Counted from the stretch's first letter, positions 8,394-18,892 are shown. The stretch: DNA of 64,000 bases from Rhizobium etli CFN 42 (GCF_000092045.1 NC_007761.1:561001-625000); one strand, 5' to 3'. Numbers and translations are program-made. The notes: generated from the letters alone by a model not told the origin.

Positions 8394-9194
8394 TCAGTCC
8401 CTGCGGAAGATCAGACTGGCGCCCCAGCCGGTGACGACGGCGAGCGCCACGGCCGCGCAGCCGTAGAGGATCGGCTGATCATGGGCTGCATCGGTAATCG
8501 TCTGTTCGATGCCGGTTTTGATGACGCGCAGCGGCAGAGATTTATCGGTGATGAGATTGCCGCTCTTGAAGAGATAGGCGCGCACCGTGTGCACGCCGTT
8601 CGGAATATTTGCCGGCAGGCGCAGGCTCGCCTTGAAAAGGTTCGATGAAACGAACCGCACGCCGCTCGGGTTGCGGTCGTAAAGCGCGCCGCCCTGCTGC
8701 AGCCGCAGGAAAGCTTGACGGAACTCGCCGAGATTGCTGCCGTCGCCGACGAAGCCCACCGGCGTTAGCGGAATGTGGTCGATGCCGATCCCCTGATCGG
8801 TCAGTTCGAGCGGCGTCGTCAGGTCGTCGATCATGCGCGAGCTCGACATCGAATAGGAATGCGGCACCGCTTCGAAGGTCATCGAGCGCCTGTTGACCCA
8901 GATGCCGAAGACACGCTCCTTCTTGCGCACCGTCGCATCCTCGCGCGGGCCTTCCAGGACCACGACCACGTCATACTGACCGATGGCGAGCAGCAGCTGG
9001 TCGGTGTTCGAGAGCGCGCCGAAGATCGTCAGATCCGCGCCGTGGAAATCCGAAGTGATGGCGATTTCGCTGGTCGAGGTGCCGATCTCCAGTCCCTCGC
9101 GCACCGCTTCCGTTGCCTGCCCCGGCAGCCACTGCGCCCCGGCAACCGCCGGCAGCAGACACAGGAACAGGAGGATCGAGGCAAGCAGGCGCAT
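8394..9194 (-). CDS. TIGR02186 family membrane-anchored exported protein
   Basis: A 266-residue protein with an N-terminal signal sequence (MRLLASILLFLCLLPAVAGA), an extracytoplasmic beta-rich body, and a C-terminal membrane anchor near residues 240-262 followed by FRRD. It matches the TIGR02186 family of unknown biochemical role, usually encoded next to TauE/SafE-type exporters. Its ATG overlaps the exporter's stop (TGATG), so the two are translationally coupled and probably work together. A longer open frame running back to 10163 is a shadow of the exporter gene. Confidence 0.85.
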   Translation of the reverse strand: MRLLASILLFLCLLPAVAGAQWLPGQATEAVREGLEIGTSTSEIAITSDFHGADLTIFGALSNTDQLLLAIGQYDVVVVLEGPREDATVRKKERVFGIWVNRRSMTFEAVPHSYSMSSSRMIDDLTTPLELTDQGIGIDHIPLTPVGFVGDGSNLGEFRQAFLRLQQGGALYDRNPSGVRFVSSNLFKASLRLPANIPNGVHTVRAYLFKSGNLITDKSLPLRVIKTGIEQTITDAAHDQPILYGCAAVALAVVTGWGASLIFRRD

Positions 9195-10117
9195 CAGTTG
9201 CCGGTCCCCATCACCACCGAATAGACGTCCGCCGGGGTGACCACCAGTGCGATCGCCAGACGCAGGCCGACAGCCAGCACCAGCAGGCCGAGCAGGGCGC
9301 GCAGCTGTTCGCCGCGCAGCTTCTGGCCGACGCGCACGCCGTATTGCGCCCCGACGACACCCGCCACCATCAGGATGAAGGCAAGCACGATGTCGACGGA
9401 GAAGTTCGTCGCCGCCTGCACGATCGTCGTATAGGCAGTCACGAAGATGATCTGATAGAGTGAGGTGCCGACCACGACATTGGTCGGGATGCGCAACAGG
9501 TAGATCATCGCCGGCACCATGATGAAGCCGCCGCCGACACCCATGATCGAGGTCAGGATACCGATCGCGAAACCGAGTGCGACGATCGGGATGACGCTGA
9601 GGAAAATCTTCGATTTCTTGAAGCGCACCTTGAGCGGCAGCTTGTGCACCCAGTGCTGGTGGCCCGGCTTGCGCGGTACGGGCGGCTCGTTGCGTGCGGC
9701 CCGCCGCATGGCTTTGATGCTTTCGAGCAGCATCAACCCGCCGACCGTGCCGAGGAAGATGACATACATCAGCGAGATGATCAGATCGAGCTGGCCGATG
9801 GCGCGCAGCAGCGAGAAGATCCAGATGCCGACGGTCGCCCCTGAAAGACCGCCGACCAGAAGCACCGTGCCGAGCTTGATGTCGAGCGTGCCGCGCCGGA
9901 AATGGGTGATCGCACCCGAGATCGACGACGCCACGACCTGGTTGGCGCCGGTGGCGACGGCGACGACAGGCGGGATATTGTAGAAAATCAACAGCGGGGT
10001 GATGAGAAAACCGCCGCCGACGCCGAACATTCCGGACAGGAATCCGACGGCCGCCCCCATGCCGAGAATGATGAAGATGTTCACCGACAATTCTGCGATG
10101 GGCAGATAGATTGTCAC
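9194..10117 (-). CDS. TauE/SafE (TSUP) family sulfite/anion exporter
   Basis: A 307-residue polytopic membrane protein with the internal duplication typical of TSUP permeases: the motif GVGGGF occurs in both halves (SGMFGVGGGFLITPLL near residue 30 and SIMGVGGGFIMVPAM near 190). A hydrophilic loop with basic residues (about 140-170) separates the halves. TSUP proteins export sulfite, sulfoacetate or related organosulfur anions; the substrate here is not fixed by sequence. It is the first gene of a two-gene operon with the TIGR02186 protein. Confidence 0.88.
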   Translation of the reverse strand: MTIYLPIAELSVNIFIILGMGAAVGFLSGMFGVGGGFLITPLLIFYNIPPVVAVATGANQVVASSISGAITHFRRGTLDIKLGTVLLVGGLSGATVGIWIFSLLRAIGQLDLIISLMYVIFLGTVGGLMLLESIKAMRRAARNEPPVPRKPGHQHWVHKLPLKVRFKKSKIFLSVIPIVALGFAIGILTSIMGVGGGFIMVPAMIYLLRIPTNVVVGTSLYQIIFVTAYTTIVQAATNFSVDIVLAFILMVAGVVGAQYGVRVGQKLRGEQLRALLGLLVLAVGLRLAIALVVTPADVYSVVMGTGN

Positions 10118-10361
10118 AACCGACCCCGAATGATGACCGCGCCTGCCGGGCGGTTTCTGTCACGTCCCCGTTCGAATGCGCACCATACTGTGAAATCGTT
10201 GCCAGAGGCTTTCGATCGGCCCCGATTGATGGAGATCGATGGCAGGAGATTCGGCGATGCGCGGACCGATATGTCCGGCATAATCGGGCTTTTTTCAGGT
10301 TTTGTGACGAGGGCCGGAAAAATTCGGGGTGCTTCGGGCTTCGTGCCGCGAAGCCGGAACC

Positions 10362-10508
10362 AAGACCCTTCCCCCCAAAGGGGAGGGGCTAGCGTGTTGC
10401 GCCACTGCAGCAGACATCAGCCTCTCTGCGGATGAGACGGTGAAATAGAAACAGTGGGCGCGGCATCCAGGCGCCTCCCCCTTGTGGGCCCTTGTGGGGA
10501 GGGGTCTT
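10362..10508. repeat. Intergenic inverted-repeat element
   Basis: The 465-base gap between podJ's 3' end and the exporter's start has no convincing gene. It contains an element bounded by inverted arms (10362-10374 AAGACCCTTCCCC; 10496-10508, 12 of 13 bases pair), with inner GC-rich hairpins CCCC-AAA-GGGG near 10371-10387 and CTCCCCC/GGGGAG. It may serve as the podJ terminator. Confidence 0.5.
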
Positions 10509-10582
10509 CATTCGACCCCTAGCGGTGGCGGCAGCCCGGTGAGAGCAGCTTTCGTCAATCTTCCGGGTTGAAACCACGCGCC

Positions 10583-13500
10583 TCAGATTGCCTTGGCGAC
10601 CTGCTTGTTCCGTTCGAGCAGCGCCTTCACGGTCGCGTCCGTCACCTTGCCGTCCGGCGCCTGGCCAATCGATTTCTGGAAGCTTTTGATCGCGGCGACG
10701 GTTTTTGCACCCATTTCGCCATCCGGCACGCCGGCGTCGAAACCGTTATTGTTGAGGATCGCCTGGATGTTGCGGATCGCCTTCTTCATGTCGACGGTTG
10801 CCGTCTTCATGCCCGTGCCCGCCCATTCGTCGGGAATGTCGATGCCGTTGGCGCGATGGTCGAGTGGTTCCGGCTTCCAGAGGTCGGCCTTGGCGCGCGC
10901 CCGTTCGAGCTGGTCGGGCTTCATGGCATTGGCCACTTCGTCGCGTTTCTGCGCTGCATCCTTGTCGCCGGCCTTGGCGGCGATTGCAAACCACTTGTAG
11001 GATTCTTCGAGATCCGCCGAAACGCCGTTGCCCCTCGCGCAGAGAATCGCCAGGTTGAACTGGCTGTCCGTGATGCCGAGATTGGCGGCCTTGGTGAACC
11101 AGGAGGCCGCCGTCGCATAATCCTGCTGGCCGAGTGCGCCGGAGGCGTAGAGGACGGCGAGATTGTGCATGGCGCTGGCATTGCCCTGGTTGGCCGCCTG
11201 CTCGTAGAAACCCTTCGCCTTGGCGATGTCGCGTTCGACGCCGTTGCCCTTCTCATACATGCTGCCGAGCCGGTATTGCGCCGGCGCAAAACCCTTGTCG
11301 GCCGAGAGCTGGTACCAGTTCGCCGCCTGTTTCTGGTCGACGCTCATGCCGTTGCGGCCGTCCGAATAGCGCGCACCAATCTCGAACAGCGCCAGGGCGT
11401 CGCCGCCCTGTGCCGCATCGGCAAGCGATTTCGGCTGCACGGTGTCGGGAATGGTAATCGCCGCATGCGGCCCGGGCGCCGCTGCGGTCGGGCTGTTCGC
11501 AGTGAAGCTCGATGTTTCCTGCGTTGCGGCAGACGAACCGGCGGGGGCAAAGGTTGCAGCCCCTTCGCTGTCGAGCGGCGTCGCATCGGTCAGATGATCG
11601 CCCGCGGCAGGCAGGGCTGTTTCCGGCTGCGCCTGATCGGCGGCCGGCGCGCTCGCCGTTGCAGGGGCGTTTATATCGGCGGCGCCGGTATCCGGCTGGG
11701 CGGGTGATGCCTCAGGCGGAATCGGCTTCGGGTTTTCCGTCGCCCCCGTCAGCGCCGAGACCTCCGCCGGCGGCTGCGGTGCCGGCTCGCCGCTCATCAG
11801 CGTCCGGGCCAGCGGAAAGGCCATGATCGCGAGCAGCACGGCGCCGACGGCGAGAAGGATCGGCCGGCGGTAGCGCGAAAAGGCGCTGGTTTTGCCCGAC
11901 TTATCGGTCTTGTCGGCATTCGCGGCCTTCTTCTCGGCCTTGACTGCCGCCTGCTTCGGATTGGCGTCCACTTCCATTGCGGCTGCCTGAGCCGCCCGGC
12001 GCGCAGCGGCGATGTAATCGGCGCGATCGGTCCCGACGGCAGGTTTGCCGCGCTGAGCACTCTGGCTGGCGCGCACCCGCTCGAGAATCTTCTTGACGTC
12101 GGGCGCGCCGGAACCCGGCTCGAGCAGTTCGTTCGCGGCATCCGTCGGTACCACGTCGGCGGGGTCGATCGACGGCGCCGGGTCGATCACCGGCCGTTCA
12201 TTCGCCTGCGCCTCGACTTTCTTGCCGGGTCGCAGCCGCTTGCCCAGGCTGGCGAGCAGGCTGGTTTTTGCCGGTGCCGGCGTCGGGGTCTCCTGCGGCC
12301 GCGTTGCGGCGTCGATGGCGATTGCGCTCGTTGCGCTCATGGCCGCGGCAGGCGCCGGGGCGGCGGGTTCCGCTGTGATCTCTGCCGTGCGGATGACCGG
12401 AGAAGCTTTCGCTGCCGGGGCCGCGTCGCGCGCGGCTTCAGCCACCATCAGCGCGTAGGGGTCGACGTCGAAATCGACGTCGGCCACCGGCATCTGCGCG
12501 ACCGGCCGTCCGCGCTCTTCCATGCCGTCGAGCCGGTCGGCGATATGGACAAGCGTCTCGTGCAGCGCCTTGAAGGTCTTGTGGGTGCGCTCCTCGCTGT
12601 CGCGGCTGATATCCTCGAGATGGCGCAGATCCTCGGCCAGCGCCGTCAGCGCCGACATATCGGCGGCGGGCATGCCGCCCTGCAGGCCGCCATTGCGCGA
12701 ATAGGCTTCGACGACGGCTTCCGCCGCTTGGCGCGCCGCCTCGATGATATATTCGTCGCTTGTCGCCATATAGTCTTCGATCGCGCCCATGCGGCGGTCG
12801 AGGTCGGCAGGGATCGCGGCGCTTTCGCGCGGCTCGCTCATCAGCGCCGAAAGGTTGGCGATCTGGTCTTCGAGGCTCTTCAGCGCCCGCGGATCGGTCG
12901 GCGGCGCCGCTGTCGTTTCTTCGAGCCGGGCGGCGATGTCGCTCAGCCGGCCTTCGAGACGCTGGAAGGCTCCGTCATCGATCGCCGCGGCAGGCGCGGG
13001 CTGCTGATGGCCCATCTCGTCGATGCGCCGGGCGAGATAATCGAGCCGCTGCGCCAGCACGTCGTTGACGGCACCGGTCTCGAGCGCGTCGATCTTGCGG
13101 GAGATGTCGGAAAGCGGTCCGGTGAGGTCGGGTTGCGCAGCCGCCTTCTGGGTGCGCTCCAGCAGGTAAGAAAGATGTTCCAGTCGCTCGTCGAGCCGCG
13201 ACGTCGCTTCCGCCTTGGTCAGCTCCTCGACACGCTCGGTCAGCGCCTCAAGCCGCATCGCCAGCTCGTCGGCCGGCGTCGCCCTGCTGGCCGCATCATG
13301 GCTCATCACGTCGATCTGGTCGGCGAGCGCCGAGAGCCGGCTTTCCAGCCGCTGCATCAGCGACGGATCGTTGCCGGCGGCCGCGCGTCCGCTGGCCGCG
13401 ATCGCCCGGCTGATCTCGTCGAGCCGCGTGTCCATGGCGGCGAACTGCTCGGACATGACCCGGTCATGCGGCTGGATCATGTTGCCGAATTGCTCCATCG

Positions 13501-14332
13501 CCGTGGCGATGGCGATCAGCTTGTCTTCCAGTGCCCGCACCGCTGGGCTTTCGCCCATGCCGCCGATATGGCGCTTGATGTCGTCGAGCCGGTAGGCGAG
13601 CGAAACGAGCTCTTCCTGCAACCCCTCGGTATCGAGTGCGGCAAGCCGGCTCTCGACGCCGTCCCAGCGGTTTTCCATATGGCGCAGCGATTCCTCGCGC
13701 GCCAGCCCGTCCATCAGCGATCGCAGCTCCTCGAAATCCTCGCGCAGGCCGGCGGCCTCCGGGCCGCTCGAGCGGCCGGCCAACTGGCTGATGCTCTGGG
13801 CAAGACGGCCCATGTCGGCGCGGATGTCGTCGGCGAATCGGCTGTCTCCGGCAGTAGCCTTGATCTCGCGCAGTTCGGCGCGCAGCGCGCTCATCTCGCG
13901 CGTCACGCCCTCGGAAATGTCGCGCTTCAAGTCCTGGCGCAGGTTGACGAGCGCCTGGGCGATCTCGGTCATCGTGTCATCGCCGGGGCGCAAGGCAGGG
14001 GCGGCGAGTGGTGCGGCGGCGCGCGGTACAGGGTCGCGCAGCTGAGCGGCCTGCTCGCGCCCATAGGAGCGTTCGCGGCCTGCTTCCAGTGCCTGCTGGC
14101 GCTGGCGAATTTCCGCCAGCGGATCCGGCCGCGGCTCGATCGGTGCTCGGGTGGGGCGGGGCGCGTTGGAGGCCGCATAAGGATCGCGCTCGGCCGTGGT
14201 GCGCGGCCGCGGATCGCGTCCGCTGCCCATCAGCCCCTCGATGCGCGCCTCCAGCCCTTCGATCGTGCGATTCAGCGCATCGAGCGAGGTCCTGTCGGAC
14301 TGTCGGGAAGGATTTGATCGCGATCCGTTCAT
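10583..14332 (-). CDS. podJ: PodJ-like polar localisation protein (coiled coil, TM, Sel1, PG-binding)
   Basis: A roughly 1249-residue protein with the PodJ architecture. A long cytoplasmic coiled-coil region fills about residues 10-610; an acidic/Pro-Ala linker follows; a single membrane span (RRPILLAVGAVLLAIMAFPL) comes near residue 830; then a Pro/Ala-rich periplasmic linker, four Sel1-type repeats (for example ALFEIGARYSDGRNG, AQYRLGSMYEKGNGV, AMHNLAVLYASGALG), and a C-terminal peptidoglycan-binding domain with YG-like repeats. PodJ organises the new or old pole and surface structures in alphaproteobacteria. I prefer the start MNGSRSN at 14332; an in-frame ATG at 14431 exists and neither has a strong ribosome site. 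It is transcribed alone. Confidence 0.85.
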   Translation of the reverse strand: MNGSRSNPSRQSDRTSLDALNRTIEGLEARIEGLMGSGRDPRPRTTAERDPYAASNAPRPTRAPIEPRPDPLAEIRQRQQALEAGRERSYGREQAAQLRDPVPRAAAPLAAPALRPGDDTMTEIAQALVNLRQDLKRDISEGVTREMSALRAELREIKATAGDSRFADDIRADMGRLAQSISQLAGRSSGPEAAGLREDFEELRSLMDGLAREESLRHMENRWDGVESRLAALDTEGLQEELVSLAYRLDDIKRHIGGMGESPAVRALEDKLIAIATAMEQFGNMIQPHDRVMSEQFAAMDTRLDEISRAIAASGRAAAGNDPSLMQRLESRLSALADQIDVMSHDAASRATPADELAMRLEALTERVEELTKAEATSRLDERLEHLSYLLERTQKAAAQPDLTGPLSDISRKIDALETGAVNDVLAQRLDYLARRIDEMGHQQPAPAAAIDDGAFQRLEGRLSDIAARLEETTAAPPTDPRALKSLEDQIANLSALMSEPRESAAIPADLDRRMGAIEDYMATSDEYIIEAARQAAEAVVEAYSRNGGLQGGMPAADMSALTALAEDLRHLEDISRDSEERTHKTFKALHETLVHIADRLDGMEERGRPVAQMPVADVDFDVDPYALMVAEAARDAAPAAKASPVIRTAEITAEPAAPAPAAAMSATSAIAIDAATRPQETPTPAPAKTSLLASLGKRLRPGKKVEAQANERPVIDPAPSIDPADVVPTDAANELLEPGSGAPDVKKILERVRASQSAQRGKPAVGTDRADYIAAARRAAQAAAMEVDANPKQAAVKAEKKAANADKTDKSGKTSAFSRYRRPILLAVGAVLLAIMAFPLARTLMSGEPAPQPPAEVSALTGATENPKPIPPEASPAQPDTGAADINAPATASAPAADQAQPETALPAAGDHLTDATPLDSEGAATFAPAGSSAATQETSSFTANSPTAAAPGPHAAITIPDTVQPKSLADAAQGGDALALFEIGARYSDGRNGMSVDQKQAANWYQLSADKGFAPAQYRLGSMYEKGNGVERDIAKAKGFYEQAANQGNASAMHNLAVLYASGALGQQDYATAASWFTKAANLGITDSQFNLAILCARGNGVSADLEESYKWFAIAAKAGDKDAAQKRDEVANAMKPDQLERARAKADLWKPEPLDHRANGIDIPDEWAGTGMKTATVDMKKAIRNIQAILNNNGFDAGVPDGEMGAKTVAAIKSFQKSIGQAPDGKVTDATVKALLERNKQVAKAI

Positions 14333-14672
14333 CTTATTGCTCGCTTCGACTGCTCGACCTCTCGTCAGAGCTCGATCCGTGGCTTTTCCGTCTGTGGCCC
14401 GCGCCTGTCGTGCAGACCAGAGCGCCCTCATCCAATGAGAGGATAGTCAATTAGACTTTCCTCACGCTGAACGATGTAGCGGCATCCTTGGGAAACGCGA
14501 GACGGGGAAAAGAATGCGGATCACTACGGCTCAATCCGCACCTTTCACGAAACGTGGTAAACAAGCCGTTAAGATCGATGAGAATTTTTTAACGTTTGCG
14601 TTCGAAAGGCTGTTTTAGGCGGCAATTGCCGTGAAATTCGCCGCATCGGATAGCCATCGTCCGGCTGGAATT

Positions 14673-15356
14673 TCAGTGCGCCGCATCGATTGAATAGGCG
14701 CTGATGCGCGACAGATGAATGAAGGAAAGACCGGTCTCCCCGGCCCATTCATTGAAGGTCTGTTGGATCAGCTGCTGATCCTTCTTCGTCGTGCCGGACG
14801 AGGAGAGCGGCACGCCGGCCGATCTCAGGCAGGCGAGCACGTCGAGCGTGGCGACGAAGCTGTCGCGGCCGATGCCGCGGAGGAAATATTGGCCGGTCAT
14901 GCCGCCGAGCCGGCTGCCGCGGTTGCTCAGCAGATCGAGAAGGCCGATCTGGTCCTCCCGCGGCCAGTCGGCGAAGAAGGCGCCGGCGCTGCCATGTTCC
15001 CTCGCCAGCTCTCTGACGAAGGCGGCATTGGCGCGAACCGACATGATCTTCGCGCCGTTGCGGATGATCCGCTCGTCCGATGTCAGCTCATGCCAGTAAT
15101 CGTCGGGCGCGATATTCAGCGCCGCCGGATCGAAGCCGGAAAACGCCGCCTCGAAACCCGGCCACTTCGCATCGATTACCTTCTGGACGAAGCCGCTGTA
15201 GAAGATGCGGCGGGTCATGTCGGCGAGAATACGATCGTCGGACATGGCGCGAAGGCGGTCGTGATCCGGCCGATGCTTTTCCAGCAAGGCCTGCAGCGCG
15301 GCCGCTCCGCCTTTTCGTTCTTCCGCGCGCTGCCTTATCGCCTCGAAACTGATCAT
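14673..15356 (-). CDS. DNA-3-methyladenine glycosylase I-like (HhH) protein
   Basis: A 227-residue helical protein of the Tag/HhH-GPD type: RRIFYSGFVQKVIDAKWPGF near residues 49-68 and RSAGVPLSSSG near 190. It should excise alkylated bases in base-excision repair. It lacks the N-terminal Cys/His zinc-binding segment (RCxW...YHDxEWG) that begins classical Tag proteins, so it is a divergent relative and the substrate is uncertain. The 240-base gap upstream, shared with podJ, has AT-rich stretches but no clear operator. Confidence 0.75.
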   Translation of the reverse strand: MISFEAIRQRAEERKGGAAALQALLEKHRPDHDRLRAMSDDRILADMTRRIFYSGFVQKVIDAKWPGFEAAFSGFDPAALNIAPDDYWHELTSDERIIRNGAKIMSVRANAAFVRELAREHGSAGAFFADWPREDQIGLLDLLSNRGSRLGGMTGQYFLRGIGRDSFVATLDVLACLRSAGVPLSSSGTTKKDQQLIQQTFNEWAGETGLSFIHLSRISAYSIDAAH

Positions 15357-15512
15357 GCCGGCCCACCTGATGCTTAGTCAAAGACGGTTGCGCTTATACG
15401 CCATTCCCCAATGGACAAGGAAGATGAGATGACGTCTCCTGCCTTTGCATCCACGGCTTGCGGGTTCGCGCTCTCGAATTTTTTCGTGAAAAGGCGCTCG
15501 AGAGGCAGAATC

Positions 15513-15532
15513 TGACGTTTACGCAAACGTCA
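15513..15532. promoter_or_regulatory. Palindromic operator upstream of the beta-oxidation operon
   Basis: TGACGTTT-ACGC-AAACGTCA is a perfect 8-4-8 palindrome 65 bases before the acyl-CoA dehydrogenase start. Its pattern resembles ACGT-rich boxes reported for MerR-family LiuR-type regulators of acyl-CoA catabolism; that match is from memory. The cognate regulator is not in this window. Confidence 0.5.
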
Positions 15533-15597
15533 ATATTTTGTAAGACGATGACCGAGGCCGGCGCGATCCGGTTATTTGAATGGGAGGAATTTGAGAG

Positions 15598-17394
15598 ATG
15601 CCAGTCTACAAGGCCCCGGTAAACGATACGCTTTTCGTTCTGAACGACGTGCTGGGCCTCGAACGCTACAATAATCTTCCCGGTTTTGCCGATGCGACGC
15701 CCGATATGATCGAGGCGATCCTCGGCGAGGCGGCCAAGGTGGCCGAAGAAGTTCTTTTTCCGGTCAATTATTCCGGCGACCAGGAAGGCTGCAGACGGCA
15801 GGACGACGCCAGTGTCTCGACGCCGAAGGGCTTCAAGGAAGCCTATAACGCCTATCGCGAAGGCGGCTGGATCGGCCTTGCGGTGCCGGAGGAATTCGGC
15901 GGGCAGGGACTTCCCTATACGCTGCATACCGCCGTCGGCGAATATACCTCCGCCGCCAACATGTCGCTGATGATGTATCCTGGCCTGACGCAGGGCGCGA
16001 TCGCCGCGATCCTCGTCCACGGCACGCAGGAACAGAAGGAAACCTATCTGCCGAAGATGGTGGACGGCTCATGGTCCGGCACCATGAACCTGACCGAGCC
16101 GCATTGCGGCACCGATCTCGGCATGTTGCGCACCCGTGCGGTGCCGCAGGCGGACGGCAGCTATAAAATATCCGGCCAGAAGATCTTCATCTCCGCCGGC
16201 GAACACGACCTAACCGACAATATCGTTCATCTGGTTCTGGCCCGCATCGAAGGCGCGCCCGAGGGCACCAAGGGCATCTCGCTGTTCATCGTCCCGAAAT
16301 TTCTGGTCGGCAAGGATGGCGCGCTTGGCGCCCGCAACGCCGTCACCTGCGGCGCGATCGAGCACAAGATGGGCATTCACGGCAACGCCACCTGCGTCAT
16401 GAATTACGACGAGGCGACGGGTTTCCTGATCGGCGCCGAAAACCGCGGCCTCAATGCCATGTTCGTGATGATGAACGAGGCCCGCCTGATGGTCGGCCTG
16501 CAGGGCATCGCCATTTCCGAAATCGCCTATCAGAATGCCGCCAACTATGCCCGCGACCGCATCCAGGGCCGCTCGCTTTCCGGCGTCAAGGCGCCGGACA
16601 AGAAGGCCGATCCGATCATCGTCCATCCCGATATCCGCCGGTCGCTGATGACCATCCGAGCCTTCAACGAGGCAGGCCGCGCCTTCCTGCTCTGGACGGC
16701 GCTGAAATCGGATATCGCCCACCGCGCCACCGACGAGAAGGAGCGCCAGACGGCCGACGACATTCTCGGCCTCGTCACACCGATCCTCAAGGGCGTGATG
16801 ACCGACCGCGGCTTCGATCACGCGGTCATGGCCCAGCAGGTCTTCGGCGGCCATGGCTATATCGAAGAGCACGGCATGAGCCAGTATGTGCGCGACGCTC
16901 GCATCGCCATGATCTATGAAGGCGCCAACGGCATTCAAGCGCTCGATCTCGTCGGCCGCAAGCTTGCGCTCAACGGCGGCCGCGCCGCCATGGCGCTCTT
17001 CAAGGAGATCGGCGATTTCTGCGAGGAGAACCGCAGCGATGAAAAGCTCTCCTTCTTCACCAGGCATCTGAAGAAAGGCTTGAACGACGTCCAGGGCGCG
17101 ACCATGTGGTTCATGCAGAACGCCATGGCCAAGCCCGACAATGCCGGCGCCGGCTCGACCGACTACATGCACCTCTTCGGCCTCGTTGTTCTCGGTTATA
17201 TGTGGGCGAAGATGGCAAAGGCCGCCGAGGACGGCCTTGCCTCAGGCGATGCGAGCCGCGAGGATTACCTGAAGAACAAGCTGATCACCGCGAAATTCTT
17301 CATGGAGCGGATCATGCCGGAAACTGCCCTTCGCAAGGCCCGCATCGAAGCCGGCGCCGACACGATGATGGCGCTGGCCGCGGAGGCGTTTTGA
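15598..17394 (+). CDS. Acyl-CoA dehydrogenase, long form with C-terminal extension
   Basis: A 598-residue flavoenzyme of the long acyl-CoA dehydrogenase class with a C-terminal extension (similar in layout to DmdC-type enzymes). Visible landmarks: [13 protein letters not shown] in the FAD/substrate region, [21 protein letters not shown], and the catalytic-base segment [10 protein letters not shown] with Glu441. It should introduce the first double bond in acyl-CoA degradation. GGAGGA precedes the ATG at 15598. It leads an operon-like array with the thiolase and hydratase/dehydrogenase, split by a 220-base repeat-containing gap. Chain-length preference cannot be read from sequence. Confidence 0.92.
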   Translation: MPVYKAPVNDTLFVLNDVLGLERYNNLPGFADATPDMIEAILGEAAKVAEEVLFPVNYSGDQEGCRRQDDASVSTPKGFKEAYNAYREGGWIGLAVPEEFGGQGLPYTLHTAVGEYTSAANMSLMMYPGLTQGAIAAILVHGTQEQKETYLPKMVDGSWSGTMNLTEPHCGTDLGMLRTRAVPQADGSYKISGQKIFISAGEHDLTDNIVHLVLARIEGAPEGTKGISLFIVPKFLVGKDGALGARNAVTCGAIEHKMGIHGNATCVMNYDEATGFLIGAENRGLNAMFVMMNEARLMVGLQGIAISEIAYQNAANYARDRIQGRSLSGVKAPDKKADPIIVHPDIRRSLMTIRAFNEAGRAFLLWTALKSDIAHRATDEKERQTADDILGLVTPILKGVMTDRGFDHAVMAQQVFGGHGYIEEHGMSQYVRDARIAMIYEGANGIQALDLVGRKLALNGGRAAMALFKEIGDFCEENRSDEKLSFFTRHLKKGLNDVQGATMWFMQNAMAKPDNAGAGSTDYMHLFGLVVLGYMWAKMAKAAEDGLASGDASREDYLKNKLITAKFFMERIMPETALRKARIEAGADTMMALAAEAF

Positions 17395-17399
17395 TGGAG

Positions 17400-17572
17400 T
17401 TCCCCTTCTCCCCTGGGGGAGAAGGTGGCCCGAAGGGCCGGATGAGGGGGCCGCGGGCACGGCCTTCTTCTGGCTCCGGCTTTGCCGGAGACCCCTCATC
17501 GCCTCGCTTTGCCCAGGGTCGAGCCACAGGTCTCGACCCGTCCTTCGGACCCCCGCTGGGGAGAAGGGAAAA
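17400..17572. repeat. RIME-like mosaic intergenic element, copy 1
   Basis: GC-rich palindromic DNA between the dehydrogenase and thiolase genes. Outer inverted arms are TTCCCCTTCTCCCC (17400) and GGGGAGAAGGGAA (17558-17570). The segment 17518-17550 reappears, in opposite orientation and nearly identical (about 33 of 36 bases), at 40542-40577. This is the kind of mosaic repeat described as RIME in Rhizobium. It sits inside a presumed operon and might reduce read-through. Confidence 0.65.
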
Positions 17573-17616
17573 CACGAAATTCACCGGCGCCGCCGCGCCG
17601 CCAGGGAGATGAGACT

Positions 17617-18825
17617 ATGACCGAGGTTTTCATTTACGACCACGTCCGCACGCCGCGCGGCCGCGGCAAGAAGGACGGCGCCCTGCATGAGGTGCCCTCC
17701 GTCCGCCTTGCGGCGAAGACGCTGGAAGCGATCCGCGACCGCAACGGGCTCGACACGACAACCGTCGACGACATCATCATGGGCTGCGTCGACCCGGTCA
17801 TGGATGCCGGCGCCGTCATCCCCAAGGCCGCCGCCTTCGAAGCCGGTTATTCCACCAGGGCGCCCGGCATGCAGATTTCCCGCTTCTGCGCCTCCGGCCT
17901 CGACGCCGTCAATTTCGGCGCCGGCAAGATCGCCCAAGGCGCCGACGACATCGTTGTTGCGGGCGGTGTGGAAAGCATGTCGCGCGTCGGTCTCGGCATG
18001 TCGGGCGGCGCCTGGTTCATGGATCCGTCGGTGAATTTCCCCGCCTATTTCATGCCGCAGGGCGTTTCGGCCGATCTCATCGCCACCAAATACGGCTTCA
18101 GCCGGACCGATGTCGACGCTTACGCCGTCGAGAGCCAGAAGCGCGCCGCCCATGCCTGGGAACAAGGCTGGTTCGACAGATCGGTCGTGCCCGTCAAGGA
18201 TCAGAACGGCCTGACGATCCTTGATAAGGACGAGCATATGCGCCCCGGCACCGATATGCAGGCGCTCGCCTCCCTCAACCCGTCCTTCCAGATGCCCGGC
18301 GAGATGGGCGGCTTCGAAGCCGTCGGCATCCAGGCCCACCCGGAAATCGAACGCATCAACTATGTCCACCACGCCGGCAATTCCTCCGGCATCGTCGATG
18401 GCGCCGGCGTCGTCCTGCTCGGCTCCAAAGCCGGCGGTGAAAGCATGGGGCTGAAGCCGCGCGCCCGCATCAAGGCTTTCGCCAATATCGGCTCCGATCC
18501 GGCCCTGATGCTGACCGGGCCCGTGGACGTCACGGAGAAGCTGTTGAAGCGGACCGGCATGAACCTGTCGGACATCGACCTTTTCGAGCTGAACGAGGCC
18601 TTCGCCGCCGTCGTGCTGCGCTACATGCAGGCCTTCGACATCGACCATGACAGGATCAACGTCAATGGCGGCGCCATCGCCATGGGCCATCCGCTCGGCG
18701 CCACCGGCGCCATGATCCTCGGCACTGTGCTCGACGAGCTGGAACGTCGTGACCTCAACACCGCGCTGGTAACGCTCTGCATCGGCGCCGGCATGGGCAC
18801 GGCAACCGTTATCGAACGCGTTTGA
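17617..18825 (+). CDS. Acetyl-CoA C-acyltransferase (thiolase, FadA-type)
   Basis: A 402-residue thiolase. The nucleophile is Cys91 in [12 protein letters not shown], the HPLGATG motif near the C-terminus supplies the catalytic His, and the final [16 protein letters not shown] holds the second active Cys. It cleaves 3-ketoacyl-CoA to acetyl-CoA and a shortened acyl-CoA, completing the cycle with its neighbours. The ATG at 17617 has GGGAG 8 bases upstream; the frame extends further upstream into the repeat but that part is not coding. The hydratase/dehydrogenase gene follows by 67 bases. Confidence 0.93.
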   Translation: MTEVFIYDHVRTPRGRGKKDGALHEVPSVRLAAKTLEAIRDRNGLDTTTVDDIIMGCVDPVMDAGAVIPKAAAFEAGYSTRAPGMQISRFCASGLDAVNFGAGKIAQGADDIVVAGGVESMSRVGLGMSGGAWFMDPSVNFPAYFMPQGVSADLIATKYGFSRTDVDAYAVESQKRAAHAWEQGWFDRSVVPVKDQNGLTILDKDEHMRPGTDMQALASLNPSFQMPGEMGGFEAVGIQAHPEIERINYVHHAGNSSGIVDGAGVVLLGSKAGGESMGLKPRARIKAFANIGSDPALMLTGPVDVTEKLLKRTGMNLSDIDLFELNEAFAAVVLRYMQAFDIDHDRINVNGGAIAMGHPLGATGAMILGTVLDELERRDLNTALVTLCIGAGMGTATVIERV

Positions 18826-18892
18826 TGGGATCGGGCCCCGCCCCGCAGGGGGGCTTCACCACAAGAAAATTCAGGGAGAGGAATTCCCCAAG

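Noticed and set aside
8394..10163. 589-codon frame joining the exporter region to the TIGR02186 protein
   Set aside because: Its first half is the exporter read in the wrong frame; the signal peptide at 9194 marks the true start.
12545..14317. 590-codon open frame on the plus strand
   Set aside because: Antisense to podJ; long antisense frames are expected in GC-rich coiled-coil genes, and the translation has no family features.
14560..14600. Possible CtrA sites upstream of podJ
   Set aside because: TTAA elements are present but the spacing is not seven bases.
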